In this document: in pieces, positions 44,801 through 53,523 of the stretch | How the letters are laid out: every line of letters starts with the position of its first letter | Numbering within the stretch: position 1 is the stretch's first letter | Assembly (NCBI GenBank): GCA_017405765.1 | Contig: JAFQZS010000003.1 | Coordinates: 82,258 to 146,257 of the forward strand | Reading direction: 5' to 3' | Length of the DNA stretch: 64,000 bases | Source of the DNA: Clostridia bacterium | GTDB lineage: Bacteria; Bacillota; Clostridia; Oscillospirales; RGIG577 | Position numbers and translations under genes: made by a program | Notes under the pieces: model-generated | What the model saw: only the letters and a program-made list of their open reading frames with translations | What the model was told of the DNA's origin: nothing | The model's database searches: none

Positions 44801-45663
44801 TGAAAAAAGTTATATCGATGCTGATAGTTATTATTATGGCATGTACTCTTTTTGTACCTGCCTACGCTGCAGATAAGGCCGTAGGCTCAAACATTGCATT
44901 GTCCGCTTCGTCAGGTTCGGTCACCGTTAAAAATGCGAGCGGAAGCAGCCTTGCGGTGAGGGCGGGCATGAAGCTTTCAAACGGGTATTCTGTATCTGCG
45001 GGAACGAAAAGCTACGCATATATAACGCTCGATTCGACCAAGGCCGTAAAGCTTGACTCTTCAAGCAGCGCCCAGGTAAAAGCGAGCGGGCGTCAGCTTG
45101 AGGTGAAGCTTACAAAGGGCAAGCTCTATTTCAACGTGGACGCGCCTTTGGCGTCTTCCGAGAGACTTAATATCTCAACATCCACGATGGTCACGGGCAT
45201 AAGAGGGTCCTACGGATGGGTCACGGAAGACGAGATGGGGCTTTTGCACGGCCATGTCACCGTGACCTGCAAAGCTTACAGAAGCAGCGAAACAGTCGTG
45301 TTCGACATAAAGGGCGGCGAAGGCGTAAGACTTACGACTGATGCGCAAAGCGGCGCTCAGACGTTTGAAAAGATAACGCTAAAGGAGGAGGATATCCCGT
45401 ATTTCGTGATAAGCGAGCTTAGAAAGAATACGGGCCTTCAGGGGATGATACGTAAAGACGTGCCAACGCTCGATGTTGACAAGATTCTTGCGCTTGAGGA
45501 AATTAAGGGAGAAGAGGATGCAGCTTTGGAGCAAACGCTTACAGACGAGATAAACGAAAAGCTCGGACGCCTTTTTACGAACAGTGCAAAGAACTCTTCG
45601 ACGCAGGTATTTAACACTGTTTCCTACGGTTCTGGCGGCGGAAACGGCCAAAAGAAGAACTGA
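44800..45663 (+). CDS. Secreted FecR-domain protein
   Basis: A 287-residue exported protein with a signal peptide (about 1-24) and a FecR domain (about 30-180): GSVTVKNASGSSLAVRAGMK, KSYAYITLDSTKAVKLD and the STMVTGIRGSYGWVT segment. FecR domains are periplasmic or extracellular signal receivers. The C-terminal part (about 180-287) is charged and probably helical, ending in a short Gly/Asn tail (GSGGGNGQKKN). Translation is coupled to HD-GYP (TGATG). The next gene is a CHASE2 cyclase, so the protein could feed signals to the extracellular CHASE2 sensor. Confidence 0.82.
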   Translation: MKKVISMLIVIIMACTLFVPAYAADKAVGSNIALSASSGSVTVKNASGSSLAVRAGMKLSNGYSVSAGTKSYAYITLDSTKAVKLDSSSSAQVKASGRQLEVKLTKGKLYFNVDAPLASSERLNISTSTMVTGIRGSYGWVTEDEMGLLHGHVTVTCKAYRSSETVVFDIKGGEGVRLTTDAQSGAQTFEKITLKEEDIPYFVISELRKNTGLQGMIRKDVPTLDVDKILALEEIKGEEDAALEQTLTDEINEKLGRLFTNSAKNSSTQVFNTVSYGSGGGNGQKKN

Positions 45664-45763
45664 TCGCGATGCATAACGACGGCGTTGTGACGGCCGGGCA
45701 GCTTTTAAACGACTGTAAATCATAACACACCGACGCGCATAAGGCGCGGGCATTTCTTGTATA

Positions 45764-47578
45764 ATGCTTATGAAAATAAAGGATCTGTCAAAAAGAACAA
45801 TCATATCGCTTGTCGTTGCAGTTCTGATAACGCTTGTCGCGTGGTCGGGATGGCTTCAGAGCGCTGACGGCAGCGTGTCCGACGCGCTTTATCAGCGTCC
45901 CACGTTTACTGACGGCCAGACAACTGTGGTAGGCATAGACCAGCGCGCGATAGACGCGCTGGGTCCCATGCCGTGGCCGAGAAGCGTTATGGCCGAGGTG
46001 ATAGAGCGTTTGAACGCCGACCCCGACAAACGCCCCGCAGTTATTGCGTTAGACGTGCTCTATGTGGGAAGCAGCGCATCGTGGGAAGCCGATGAGTATC
46101 TTTCAAAGGCGGCCGAAGAAGGAAAAAACGTTGTTGTGGCGTCGGCCGCGACATTTGGAAGCAGCCTTGTTGAACGCGACGGCAGCTTTTATCTCGATAC
46201 GCGGTCTGTGCTTGCATGGGACAGCCCGTACACCGATCTTTATAACGTCACGGATACGGGGCATATAAACGCCATGTCAGACAGCGACGGGGTGCTGCGC
46301 CATGCACTTTTATACATTGACGGGCCAAGCGGTGAGAGAGTATATTCTTTTTCGCGCGTTATATATGAGCGCTGGTGCGAGGAAACGGGCACAGAGCCGA
46401 ATCCTTTGCCCGAAACGTATGACGACGGCTTTTTTTACATTCCTTTCACGGCAAAGAGCGGTAGCTATTATGAGGACATATCTGTAATAGATATTTTAAA
46501 CGGCAGCGTGTCGGGCAAGGATCTTTCGGGAAAGATAGTGTTGATAGGTCCGTATGCCGCAGGCATGCAGGACGAATACCGCACCTCGATAGACAGAGCC
46601 GTGCCGATGTACGGCATTGAGATACAGGCAAATCTTATCGACGCCTTTAAAAAAGGCTTTTACCCCAAGGAGGCCGACGATACTCTGCAGCTTGCAATAC
46701 TGTTCGCGCTTGTGGGAGCAATGTTTTTCTTCCTTTGGAACGCAAAGGTAAAAACCTCGGTAATAGTATGGCTTATCTGCGCTGGCGGCTTTATAGTCCT
46801 CTCTGCTCTTTTATACAAAGCGGGCGTTGTTTTGCATGTGATGTGGGTACCGATGTCCGCAACGGCAGTGTTCATAGCGTCTGTTGCTCTTAATTATATG
46901 CGCGCGCAGAAGGAGAAACGCAGAGTTTCCGACACGTTCGGACGATATGTCGATCCTGCGATAATACAGCAGCTTTTGGATCGCGGGGGAGAAGAGCTTG
47001 AGCTCGGCGGCAAAATGTATAACATAGCCGTTTTATTTGTTGATATACGCGGCTTTACGACTATGAGCGAATCGCTTGATCCGCCCACTGTTGTTGAGAT
47101 AATAAACAGGTATCTTACGCTTACGACTGAGTGCATCATGCGCTACCACGGTACGCTGGATAAATTTGTGGGCGACTGCACGATGGCGTTTTGGAACGCT
47201 CCGCTTAAGCAGGAGGACCCCGTATTTTTGGCATGCTGCGCCGCAATGGATATGGTGGAGGGCTCAAAGGCGCTGGGAGACGAGCTGCTTGAGCGGTTCG
47301 GACGTACCGTTTCCTTCGGCGTGGGCGTAAACTACGGTCCGGCTGTCGTTGGAAACATAGGCGCGCCCAAGCGCATGGACTACACCGCCATAGGCGATAC
47401 GGTAAACACCGCGTCGAGGCTTGAATCAAACGCTCCGGGAGGAAAGATATTTATTTCGCGCGTCGTAGCAGACGCCTTGGGTGATCGCGCGCGTGTGACC
47501 TCGCTGGGCGGTTCGATAAAACTAAAGGGCAAGGCTGAGGGATTTGAAGTGCTTACGCTTGACGAATTGGATTATTGA
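45764..47578 (+). CDS. CHASE2-domain adenylate cyclase
   Basis: A 604-residue membrane protein. One N-terminal helix, an extracellular CHASE2 sensor (about 30-300; VVGIDQRAIDALGPMPWPRS), three further helices (about 309-385) and a class III cyclase domain (about 410-595). Catalytic residues are present: metal-binding D427 (FVDIRGF) and D471 (VGDCTM), substrate-selecting K467 (LDKFVGD), N548 and R552 (VNTASR). Lys at 467 indicates ATP, hence cAMP. No ribosome binding site is visible before ATG 45764 or the ATG at 45770; a TATAAT overlaps the start. It overlaps the NHL-SLH frame slightly. Confidence 0.88.
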   Translation: MLMKIKDLSKRTIISLVVAVLITLVAWSGWLQSADGSVSDALYQRPTFTDGQTTVVGIDQRAIDALGPMPWPRSVMAEVIERLNADPDKRPAVIALDVLYVGSSASWEADEYLSKAAEEGKNVVVASAATFGSSLVERDGSFYLDTRSVLAWDSPYTDLYNVTDTGHINAMSDSDGVLRHALLYIDGPSGERVYSFSRVIYERWCEETGTEPNPLPETYDDGFFYIPFTAKSGSYYEDISVIDILNGSVSGKDLSGKIVLIGPYAAGMQDEYRTSIDRAVPMYGIEIQANLIDAFKKGFYPKEADDTLQLAILFALVGAMFFFLWNAKVKTSVIVWLICAGGFIVLSALLYKAGVVLHVMWVPMSATAVFIASVALNYMRAQKEKRRVSDTFGRYVDPAIIQQLLDRGGEELELGGKMYNIAVLFVDIRGFTTMSESLDPPTVVEIINRYLTLTTECIMRYHGTLDKFVGDCTMAFWNAPLKQEDPVFLACCAAMDMVEGSKALGDELLERFGRTVSFGVGVNYGPAVVGNIGAPKRMDYTAIGDTVNTASRLESNAPGGKIFISRVVADALGDRARVTSLGGSIKLKGKAEGFEVLTLDELDY

Positions 47579-47595
47579 AAGAAGGGTGTATTGAA

Positions 47596-49116
47596 ATGAA
47601 ACGAAAGCTTATCTCGCTTATTTTGGCTGTTTTTATGCTTTTTTCGGTATCTGCGTCCGCAATGTATGCGGGAGATTATCAAAACGGACGCCTTTCGGGT
47701 CTTTACATGCTTTCAGACGGTTCGATGCTTGTGACCGACGTGTACAACAAGGTGCTTTGGCATGCGGATCGTGATAAGGCAACAATAGCTGCCGGCAATA
47801 TAAATATTGCGGACATTTCAGGTGAGCCGATAGCTTATTACTACGACTCGAGTGTAGAGCGCGGTTATTTTACGCAGCCGTGGGACGTAGTGCCTTTTCT
47901 TGACGGGTATGCCGTTTCGGATCCGGACTCGAACGTAGTGCGATTCGTAACGAGCGAGAACCTTCAGACTCTGGGGGGCACGGAAATTGCGGGCAGCGCC
48001 GACGGCAGAGGTTCCAATGCTTCGTTTGATCACCCTACGGGACTTGCGGTTGACGAAGAAAACGACATTCTCTATATTGCCGACACAGGCAACGGCGCGA
48101 TAAGACAAATGGACAGACACGGATACGTTACTACATATGTTGCTGACTTGTCGGAGCCTACGGGACTGTGCTTTTCAAAAGGCGCGCTTTACGTTGCCGA
48201 AACGGGAAAGAACCGCATCGTTAAGATAACACAAAGAAAAACGGAGGTAATTGCGGGCGTTTATGAGACGATAGGCGAAGAGTATATCGGCGGATATTCA
48301 GACGGCCCCGCAGCGTCGGCCATGTTCGACCATCCCGAGGGCGTGACGGTTTCCGATGACGGTACGATCTACGTATCCGACACTTTAAACCATGCAATAC
48401 GCATGATAAAAGGCGACAGAGTATACACGGTCGCACGAAGCGAGGACCTTGTTTCCATGCCTGTTTCGCCGCGCGGCATAGTTGTAAGCGGCGCCATGCT
48501 TTATGCCGCCGACGTGTCGGCAGGCGATATTTTGGAGCTTTCTCTTAAAAAGAAAAGCTTCCCCGATCTGCCCGGCGACAAATGGTATGCCGCCGATGCA
48601 GAAGAAGCGATGCTCAGAGGTATAATAAACGGCACCTCGGACAATACGTTTTCGCCAGAGCTTTCAACAACGCGCGCAATGTTCGCGGCGATGCTTGCAC
48701 GAATGCACAGGATATCCTACGGCAATGACGTAATAGACGGCGACGCGGCTTTTCCCGACGTAACGGACGGCGCATGGTTCGCACCTTATGCGCGCTGGAG
48801 CGCCGATAACGGCATAGTAAATGGAATGAGCGGAAGGTTTATGCCCGATGTGTCTGTCACAAGAGAGCAGGCCGTAACGATGCTTTACAGATATGCCGTA
48901 AACGAGGGCTTTGATGTGTCGGCAGGCGAGGATACGAACATTCTTTCATATAACGACGCCATGTCTGTAAGCGAGTGGGCCGTGCCCGCTATGCAGTGGG
49001 CATGCGGCGCCGGCATAATAAACGGAAGCGACGGAAATCTTATGCCCCAAACGGCTGCAACGCGGGCGCAGCTTGTGCATATTATTCTGGGATTTATGAA
49101 AGTATATGGGCTTTGA
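47596..49116 (+). CDS. NHL beta-propeller SLH surface protein
   Basis: A 506-residue exported protein: signal peptide (about 1-22), NHL-type propeller repeats (about 25-320; FDHPTGLAVDEENDILYIAD, FDHPEGVTVSDDGTIYVSDT are the clearest) and three C-terminal SLH motifs (about 325-505; FPDVTDGAWFAPYARWSADN). NHL propellers bind proteins, RNA or glycans. AAGGGTG precedes ATG 47596; the upstream TTG 47575 is in frame but overlaps the cyclase stop. It closes the signalling cluster, so it may display the external part of that system. Confidence 0.83.
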   Translation: MKRKLISLILAVFMLFSVSASAMYAGDYQNGRLSGLYMLSDGSMLVTDVYNKVLWHADRDKATIAAGNINIADISGEPIAYYYDSSVERGYFTQPWDVVPFLDGYAVSDPDSNVVRFVTSENLQTLGGTEIAGSADGRGSNASFDHPTGLAVDEENDILYIADTGNGAIRQMDRHGYVTTYVADLSEPTGLCFSKGALYVAETGKNRIVKITQRKTEVIAGVYETIGEEYIGGYSDGPAASAMFDHPEGVTVSDDGTIYVSDTLNHAIRMIKGDRVYTVARSEDLVSMPVSPRGIVVSGAMLYAADVSAGDILELSLKKKSFPDLPGDKWYAADAEEAMLRGIINGTSDNTFSPELSTTRAMFAAMLARMHRISYGNDVIDGDAAFPDVTDGAWFAPYARWSADNGIVNGMSGRFMPDVSVTREQAVTMLYRYAVNEGFDVSAGEDTNILSYNDAMSVSEWAVPAMQWACGAGIINGSDGNLMPQTAATRAQLVHIILGFMKVYGL

Positions 49117-49138
49117 TCTGATATGTTGCTGTTATTGC

Positions 49139-49173
49139 GGCACACCGTTTTTCTCCTCTTTTGGCGGTGTGCC
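49139..49173 (+). terminator. Hairpin after the NHL-SLH gene
   Basis: GGCACACCG (49139-49147) pairs with CGGTGTGCC (49165-49173); T-rich loop, no T-run after the stem. Confidence 0.55.
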
Positions 49174-49269
49174 TGCATTTCATATATCCGGCCGTCCGGT
49201 TCATGATATATGTGGGATCAAATAATGTAAACGGGAAAACTATATGGAATAATATACGGGAGGATAATT

Positions 49270-52200
49270 ATGAGAATTACTGCAAAAAGAATCCTGGCTG
49301 TTTTTGTTGCGCTTTTAATGGTTATATGCGCAGTGAACGCGGGAGCACAGCGACCTGCCGAAAAGGAGTCCGGTTGGTCCGACGAGGCAGTCAGGGCCGC
49401 TGTTGAAGCGGGCATATTCTTAGGCGGCGACGACGGAGAGATCGGTGCGACGAGACCGCTTACAAGAGCGGAAATGGCCGCAATGACCGTGCGCGCGTTC
49501 GGAGCGGGCGAGAGGGGAGATGTAAGCGCATTTTCCGACGTCTCCTCCGATAAATGGTTCTGTGACGATATAAGCTTCGCTGTCGGCATGAAGCTTTTAA
49601 ACGGTTTTCCCGATAAGACGATGCGTCCTGACGGTACGGTTACGAGGGCGCAGCTGTTTACGGTAATGGCGCGCGCGCTGGGGCTTGAGGACGGAGATCT
49701 CTCTGTGCTTTCACAGTTTTCTGACAGCGCAGACGTAGGCGAATGGGCTCGCGGCCCTATAGCCGCAATGGTCCGGGACGGCTATGTAAACGGCAGCGAC
49801 GGCCGCATAGCTCCCGAAGAGCCTATAACGCGCGAACAGTACGCGCAAGTGATCTATAACGTTGTGGGGGACTATGTATCAAAAGCCGGTGTGTATACCG
49901 AAGATTTCGGGCGAAACACAGTAGTGCGCGTATCCGGCGTCACGCTTAAGGGCGTCAGCGTAAAGGGCGACCTCATAGTGGGCGACGGCGTGGGGGACGG
50001 AACGCTTGTGCTTGAACGAGTGAGCGTAGAGGGCCGACTCGTTGTTCGCGGCGGCGGTGAAAAGGAAATAAAGCTTAAAGACTGCAGCATAGCGGGCGGA
50101 GTTTGTTACGTCTCGCACGAGGGTGCTGTAACGCAGACGCAGACGCCTGCTTCTTCGGGTTCGGGCGGAGGCTCCGGAGGAGGCTCGGGCGGAGGCGGAA
50201 GGATCACCGACGCCGACATAATTGAACTTAAAGAGCTGTTCGACGCGATGCGCGGCACGGAAAGCTTTATAGCCGTAACGGACGATATCACGTTTGACGT
50301 GGGCGACGAAAGCGTTTCCGTGACTGCGGTTTCGTCTGATACCGACGCGATAACGAACGAGGGCAAAGTGACTCGCACCGAAAAAGACGTTACGGTAAAC
50401 GTTGTGATTACGCTTTCAAAGAACGGCAAAAAGTATTCGGGTCTCTTGCCATATAAGGTAATAGGCACGTCAACGGATGAACTCGGCGCCGCATATGAAG
50501 CTTTTATCGCCGATAAGACGACAGCGGGATATCGCGTGAAGACGGATTTGCTGTCGGACATGGACCACAGCTATTACAATGAATTTGAGGTCGAGGGAAA
50601 CAAAATGCACGGTTTCGTCACGCAGGAAGGAACAGAAACCAGGGAATTCTATTGGAGCGTGGACGAGACAAGCGGCGAAGAAGTCTTATGCGTCTTAAAA
50701 ATGGGCGAATGGACTTTGGGCAATGAAAAAGAGGCGTTTTATTTAACTTTTTACATACCGCAATTTCCCGATGAGATAGACGCATCGCAGTATGAGAAGA
50801 CGGGAGAGAGCCTTTACAGCATATCGGAACAGTATCTCCAAAAGGAGGGGGCGCGCTATTTAAAACCAAGCACTTCCAATCGCACTTTTGAAAAGGTCCA
50901 GCTTCAGGTACGCGACAATAAGATAGAGAGCATACTTATAGCATATCATGACGCATACGGAGCAATAAATGTAAGCTATGAATATAAGACCGTCTTAAGC
51001 GACTTCGGAAAAGTCAGCGTTTCCATGCCGGAGAGACCGATGAATGTTTTAGATGCCGCGGAGTATTACCTAGACTGTTATGAAAAAAAGGCTGAAAACG
51101 GCAGTAAGGTTTACTTTTCAGGCAAGGTTTGCGGATCTTTGGACGGCTGCATTATTCTGAAGGATGACAGCGATTGTATGGTGCCTGTGTATTTTGACGG
51201 TATTCAGACGCTGCCGGAGCTTTGGGACACCATAGAGGCCGTTGGCGTGACTGATATTGAACGCGACTTGTTAAACGGCGCCGTTGTGGTAAGCGATCCG
51301 GATAAGCTTAAAATCACGCAGACAGGCAGTCCGAACAACCCCGTAAATGCCGGCGATCTTTACGAGGCCTACGAGGCGTATCTGAATATTGTGAATCTTA
51401 AATCCATACTTGTCGGCGAGATCCCCGAAGAGGAAGCGCTTGCCGATCAGAATTACGTTGTCTATGTTTCGGATTATTTGGGAAATGAAGCAAAGCTCTT
51501 TTTGGGAGACCCGAGCCTTGAGAAGCAGAACAAGGATGGGAGTGCCGCAAAGTTTCGCTCAGAACTTCGTGACTTCGTTAATGAACAATTGGCTGAGTCC
51601 GGCAATGATGTGTGCGCTGTTCAGTTTGAAAGCATCATGCTTGACGGGGGCTCGATCCTCATACCGCTGCGAGAGACGGTGTTTTACATCGCGGATGAGC
51701 CGAGTGCCGTGCTTTCTCCCGAAAAGCTCAGCGTTATGTTGAATACTTCGCTCGATGAGGCCGTAAGCGGCGTGAAAGTCGTTTTCGAAGACATGGCTTC
51801 GGAGAAAGAGACGCCTGTAAGCGAGCTTGAGTATTTCTGCTCCGATTACGATCCCTCAAGCCCCGGAGATTACGAAGCGACGGTAATTTACAACGGTATT
51901 GAGCTTAAGCTTCCTATACATATTATCGCGTCGGATGAGGGAAAGTTTATAGACGAGCTTCACGCAGATACGCTGTACGATCTGCCCGGGGACAGATTTA
52001 TCCATCCCAGCCTTCCCGACGAGGGCGACGTAAACATCCTTGTTATACCGATACGCTTTACCGACTCGCCGGAGTATGATATTGAGCTTGAGAATGCCTT
52101 CAACAGTGAAGACGGCTCAACGGGCTGGTATTCGCTCAGAGAATATTATGAAGAATCCTCCTACCAAAAGCTCAGGCTTCATGCGGACATTAAGGAGCCG

Positions 52201-53193
52201 TATGAAACGGGATTGGCAATAGCAGACATTGAGGACGAGGTTGGCAATGAGCAGCAGTTCCTTTGCGATGCGCTTGCCTATTATGACGACGAAATAGACT
52301 ATTCGCTTTACGATCAGAACGACGACGGCAATATCGATTGCGTTTACTTTATTTACGATGCGCCCTTATCGGACGACTTTAATTCCATGTGGTGGGCATA
52401 TAACGTTGATTACAATCAGTCCGTCTATTCCGAAGCGCCGAGTATATTTGACGGGAAACAGTTCTGCACCTATTTGTGGATGGGCGCCGAATTCTTTGAC
52501 ATGGACATTATAACAGGAGAGTTGGGCGAAGAAGACGACGGCGTAGCGCAAAACTGCCGTACACTTATCCATGAGACGGGTCACGCGCTCGGTCTTGCCG
52601 ATTACTACGGCTATTTCGACAACGCGTGCGGTGATACGATAATGATGGCTGCAACTCAGGGCGATCATGACCCGCTTTCAAAAATGCTTCTCGGATGGAT
52701 AAATCCCGCGTTTGATTACGCCGCGCCGCATAAGCTTACGCTTCGCTCCTTTACGGATACGGGCGACGCGCTTATGATATCGCCGAGCGGAGAAGAGTCG
52801 TGGTTTACAGAGTTCGTGTCTGTTTCGCTTTATGCGCCCACCGGCCCGAACGAGGCCTTCGCATACGCCGGTACAGGTCTGTTTTCAAAGCCCGGCGTCG
52901 CGCTCTATTATGTGAAAGGCGAACTGAAAAGCTTCGGGAGGAGCTCGGTCGATTACTTCCAACACACGAACAGCTGCTTTGAATACAGCGAAAACCTGAT
53001 AAGACTTATTCAAAACAACGGACGAAACACGCTGAAAAAATACGGAAATGTAGCGGCGGACGAGGATCTGTTTTTTGAAGGAGATTCATATCGAATTAAA
53101 TGGGACGACGAAGGCGTGTCTGTCACCTTGACGGTGGACAAGATATATAAGGACGCAGACGGCATATGGTGTGCCGATGTAACGATAAAGTAA
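49270..53193 (+). CDS. SLH-anchored M6-like metalloprotease
   Basis: A 1307-residue exported protein. Signal peptide (about 1-25), three SLH motifs at the N-terminus (about 30-200), a beta-helix-like patch (GVTLKGVSVKGDLIVGDGV, about 215-280), a Gly/Ser linker (about 298-312) and a long unassigned region. From about 880 a metalloprotease of the immune-inhibitor-A (M6) type follows: VNILVIPIRFTDSPEY, a SLREYYEESSYQKL segment and the zinc site H1101-E-T-G-H1105-x5-D1111 (HETGHALGLAD), then MMAATQGDHDPLSKMLLGW. Family members digest matrix or immune proteins. GGGAGG precedes the ATG. Confidence 0.82.
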   Translation: MRITAKRILAVFVALLMVICAVNAGAQRPAEKESGWSDEAVRAAVEAGIFLGGDDGEIGATRPLTRAEMAAMTVRAFGAGERGDVSAFSDVSSDKWFCDDISFAVGMKLLNGFPDKTMRPDGTVTRAQLFTVMARALGLEDGDLSVLSQFSDSADVGEWARGPIAAMVRDGYVNGSDGRIAPEEPITREQYAQVIYNVVGDYVSKAGVYTEDFGRNTVVRVSGVTLKGVSVKGDLIVGDGVGDGTLVLERVSVEGRLVVRGGGEKEIKLKDCSIAGGVCYVSHEGAVTQTQTPASSGSGGGSGGGSGGGGRITDADIIELKELFDAMRGTESFIAVTDDITFDVGDESVSVTAVSSDTDAITNEGKVTRTEKDVTVNVVITLSKNGKKYSGLLPYKVIGTSTDELGAAYEAFIADKTTAGYRVKTDLLSDMDHSYYNEFEVEGNKMHGFVTQEGTETREFYWSVDETSGEEVLCVLKMGEWTLGNEKEAFYLTFYIPQFPDEIDASQYEKTGESLYSISEQYLQKEGARYLKPSTSNRTFEKVQLQVRDNKIESILIAYHDAYGAINVSYEYKTVLSDFGKVSVSMPERPMNVLDAAEYYLDCYEKKAENGSKVYFSGKVCGSLDGCIILKDDSDCMVPVYFDGIQTLPELWDTIEAVGVTDIERDLLNGAVVVSDPDKLKITQTGSPNNPVNAGDLYEAYEAYLNIVNLKSILVGEIPEEEALADQNYVVYVSDYLGNEAKLFLGDPSLEKQNKDGSAAKFRSELRDFVNEQLAESGNDVCAVQFESIMLDGGSILIPLRETVFYIADEPSAVLSPEKLSVMLNTSLDEAVSGVKVVFEDMASEKETPVSELEYFCSDYDPSSPGDYEATVIYNGIELKLPIHIIASDEGKFIDELHADTLYDLPGDRFIHPSLPDEGDVNILVIPIRFTDSPEYDIELENAFNSEDGSTGWYSLREYYEESSYQKLRLHADIKEPYETGLAIADIEDEVGNEQQFLCDALAYYDDEIDYSLYDQNDDGNIDCVYFIYDAPLSDDFNSMWWAYNVDYNQSVYSEAPSIFDGKQFCTYLWMGAEFFDMDIITGELGEEDDGVAQNCRTLIHETGHALGLADYYGYFDNACGDTIMMAATQGDHDPLSKMLLGWINPAFDYAAPHKLTLRSFTDTGDALMISPSGEESWFTEFVSVSLYAPTGPNEAFAYAGTGLFSKPGVALYYVKGELKSFGRSSVDYFQHTNSCFEYSENLIRLIQNNGRNTLKKYGNVAADEDLFFEGDSYRIKWDDEGVSVTLTVDKIYKDADGIWCADVTIK

Positions 53194-53205
53194 AAAAAGC
53201 TATTG

Positions 53206-53244
53206 GAACGGCAGTCGAAGAGAATGCGGCTGCCGTTCTTTTTT
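53206..53244 (+). terminator. Terminator after the metalloprotease
   Basis: GAACGGCAG (53206-53214) pairs with CTGCCGTTC (53230-53238), followed by TTTTTT. Confidence 0.75.
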
Positions 53245-53523
53245 GGCGCTTTTTTCTCGTAACGGCTCGTTTTAAACGGGCAGACAGCCGATTTGCATTG
53301 AAGTACTTTCAAAATTTGGATGTGGCACATTTTGTGCCGCATTTGTCATTAAAAAATTTGTTTTTCCTCTTTATTTTTTGAAAAATATAAGGTATATTTA
53401 TCTATAAAGGGGTATATACGCCTCGATGACGCAGCCTTTGCTTGTAAAAAATGCACAAAACTGATTTTCAGGCTTTTTTTCGATGACAATATGGCGATCA
53501 TATCTTAAAAAGGAGGATTTCCA
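53245..53523. other. Intergenic region before the giant gene
   Basis: No gene is seen. It contains a GTGGCACATTTTGTGCCGCA hairpin (about 53321-53340), an AT-rich tract and TATATTTAT-like -10 candidates near 53393-53405. The giant gene's AAAAAGGAGG site ends it. Confidence 0.4.
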
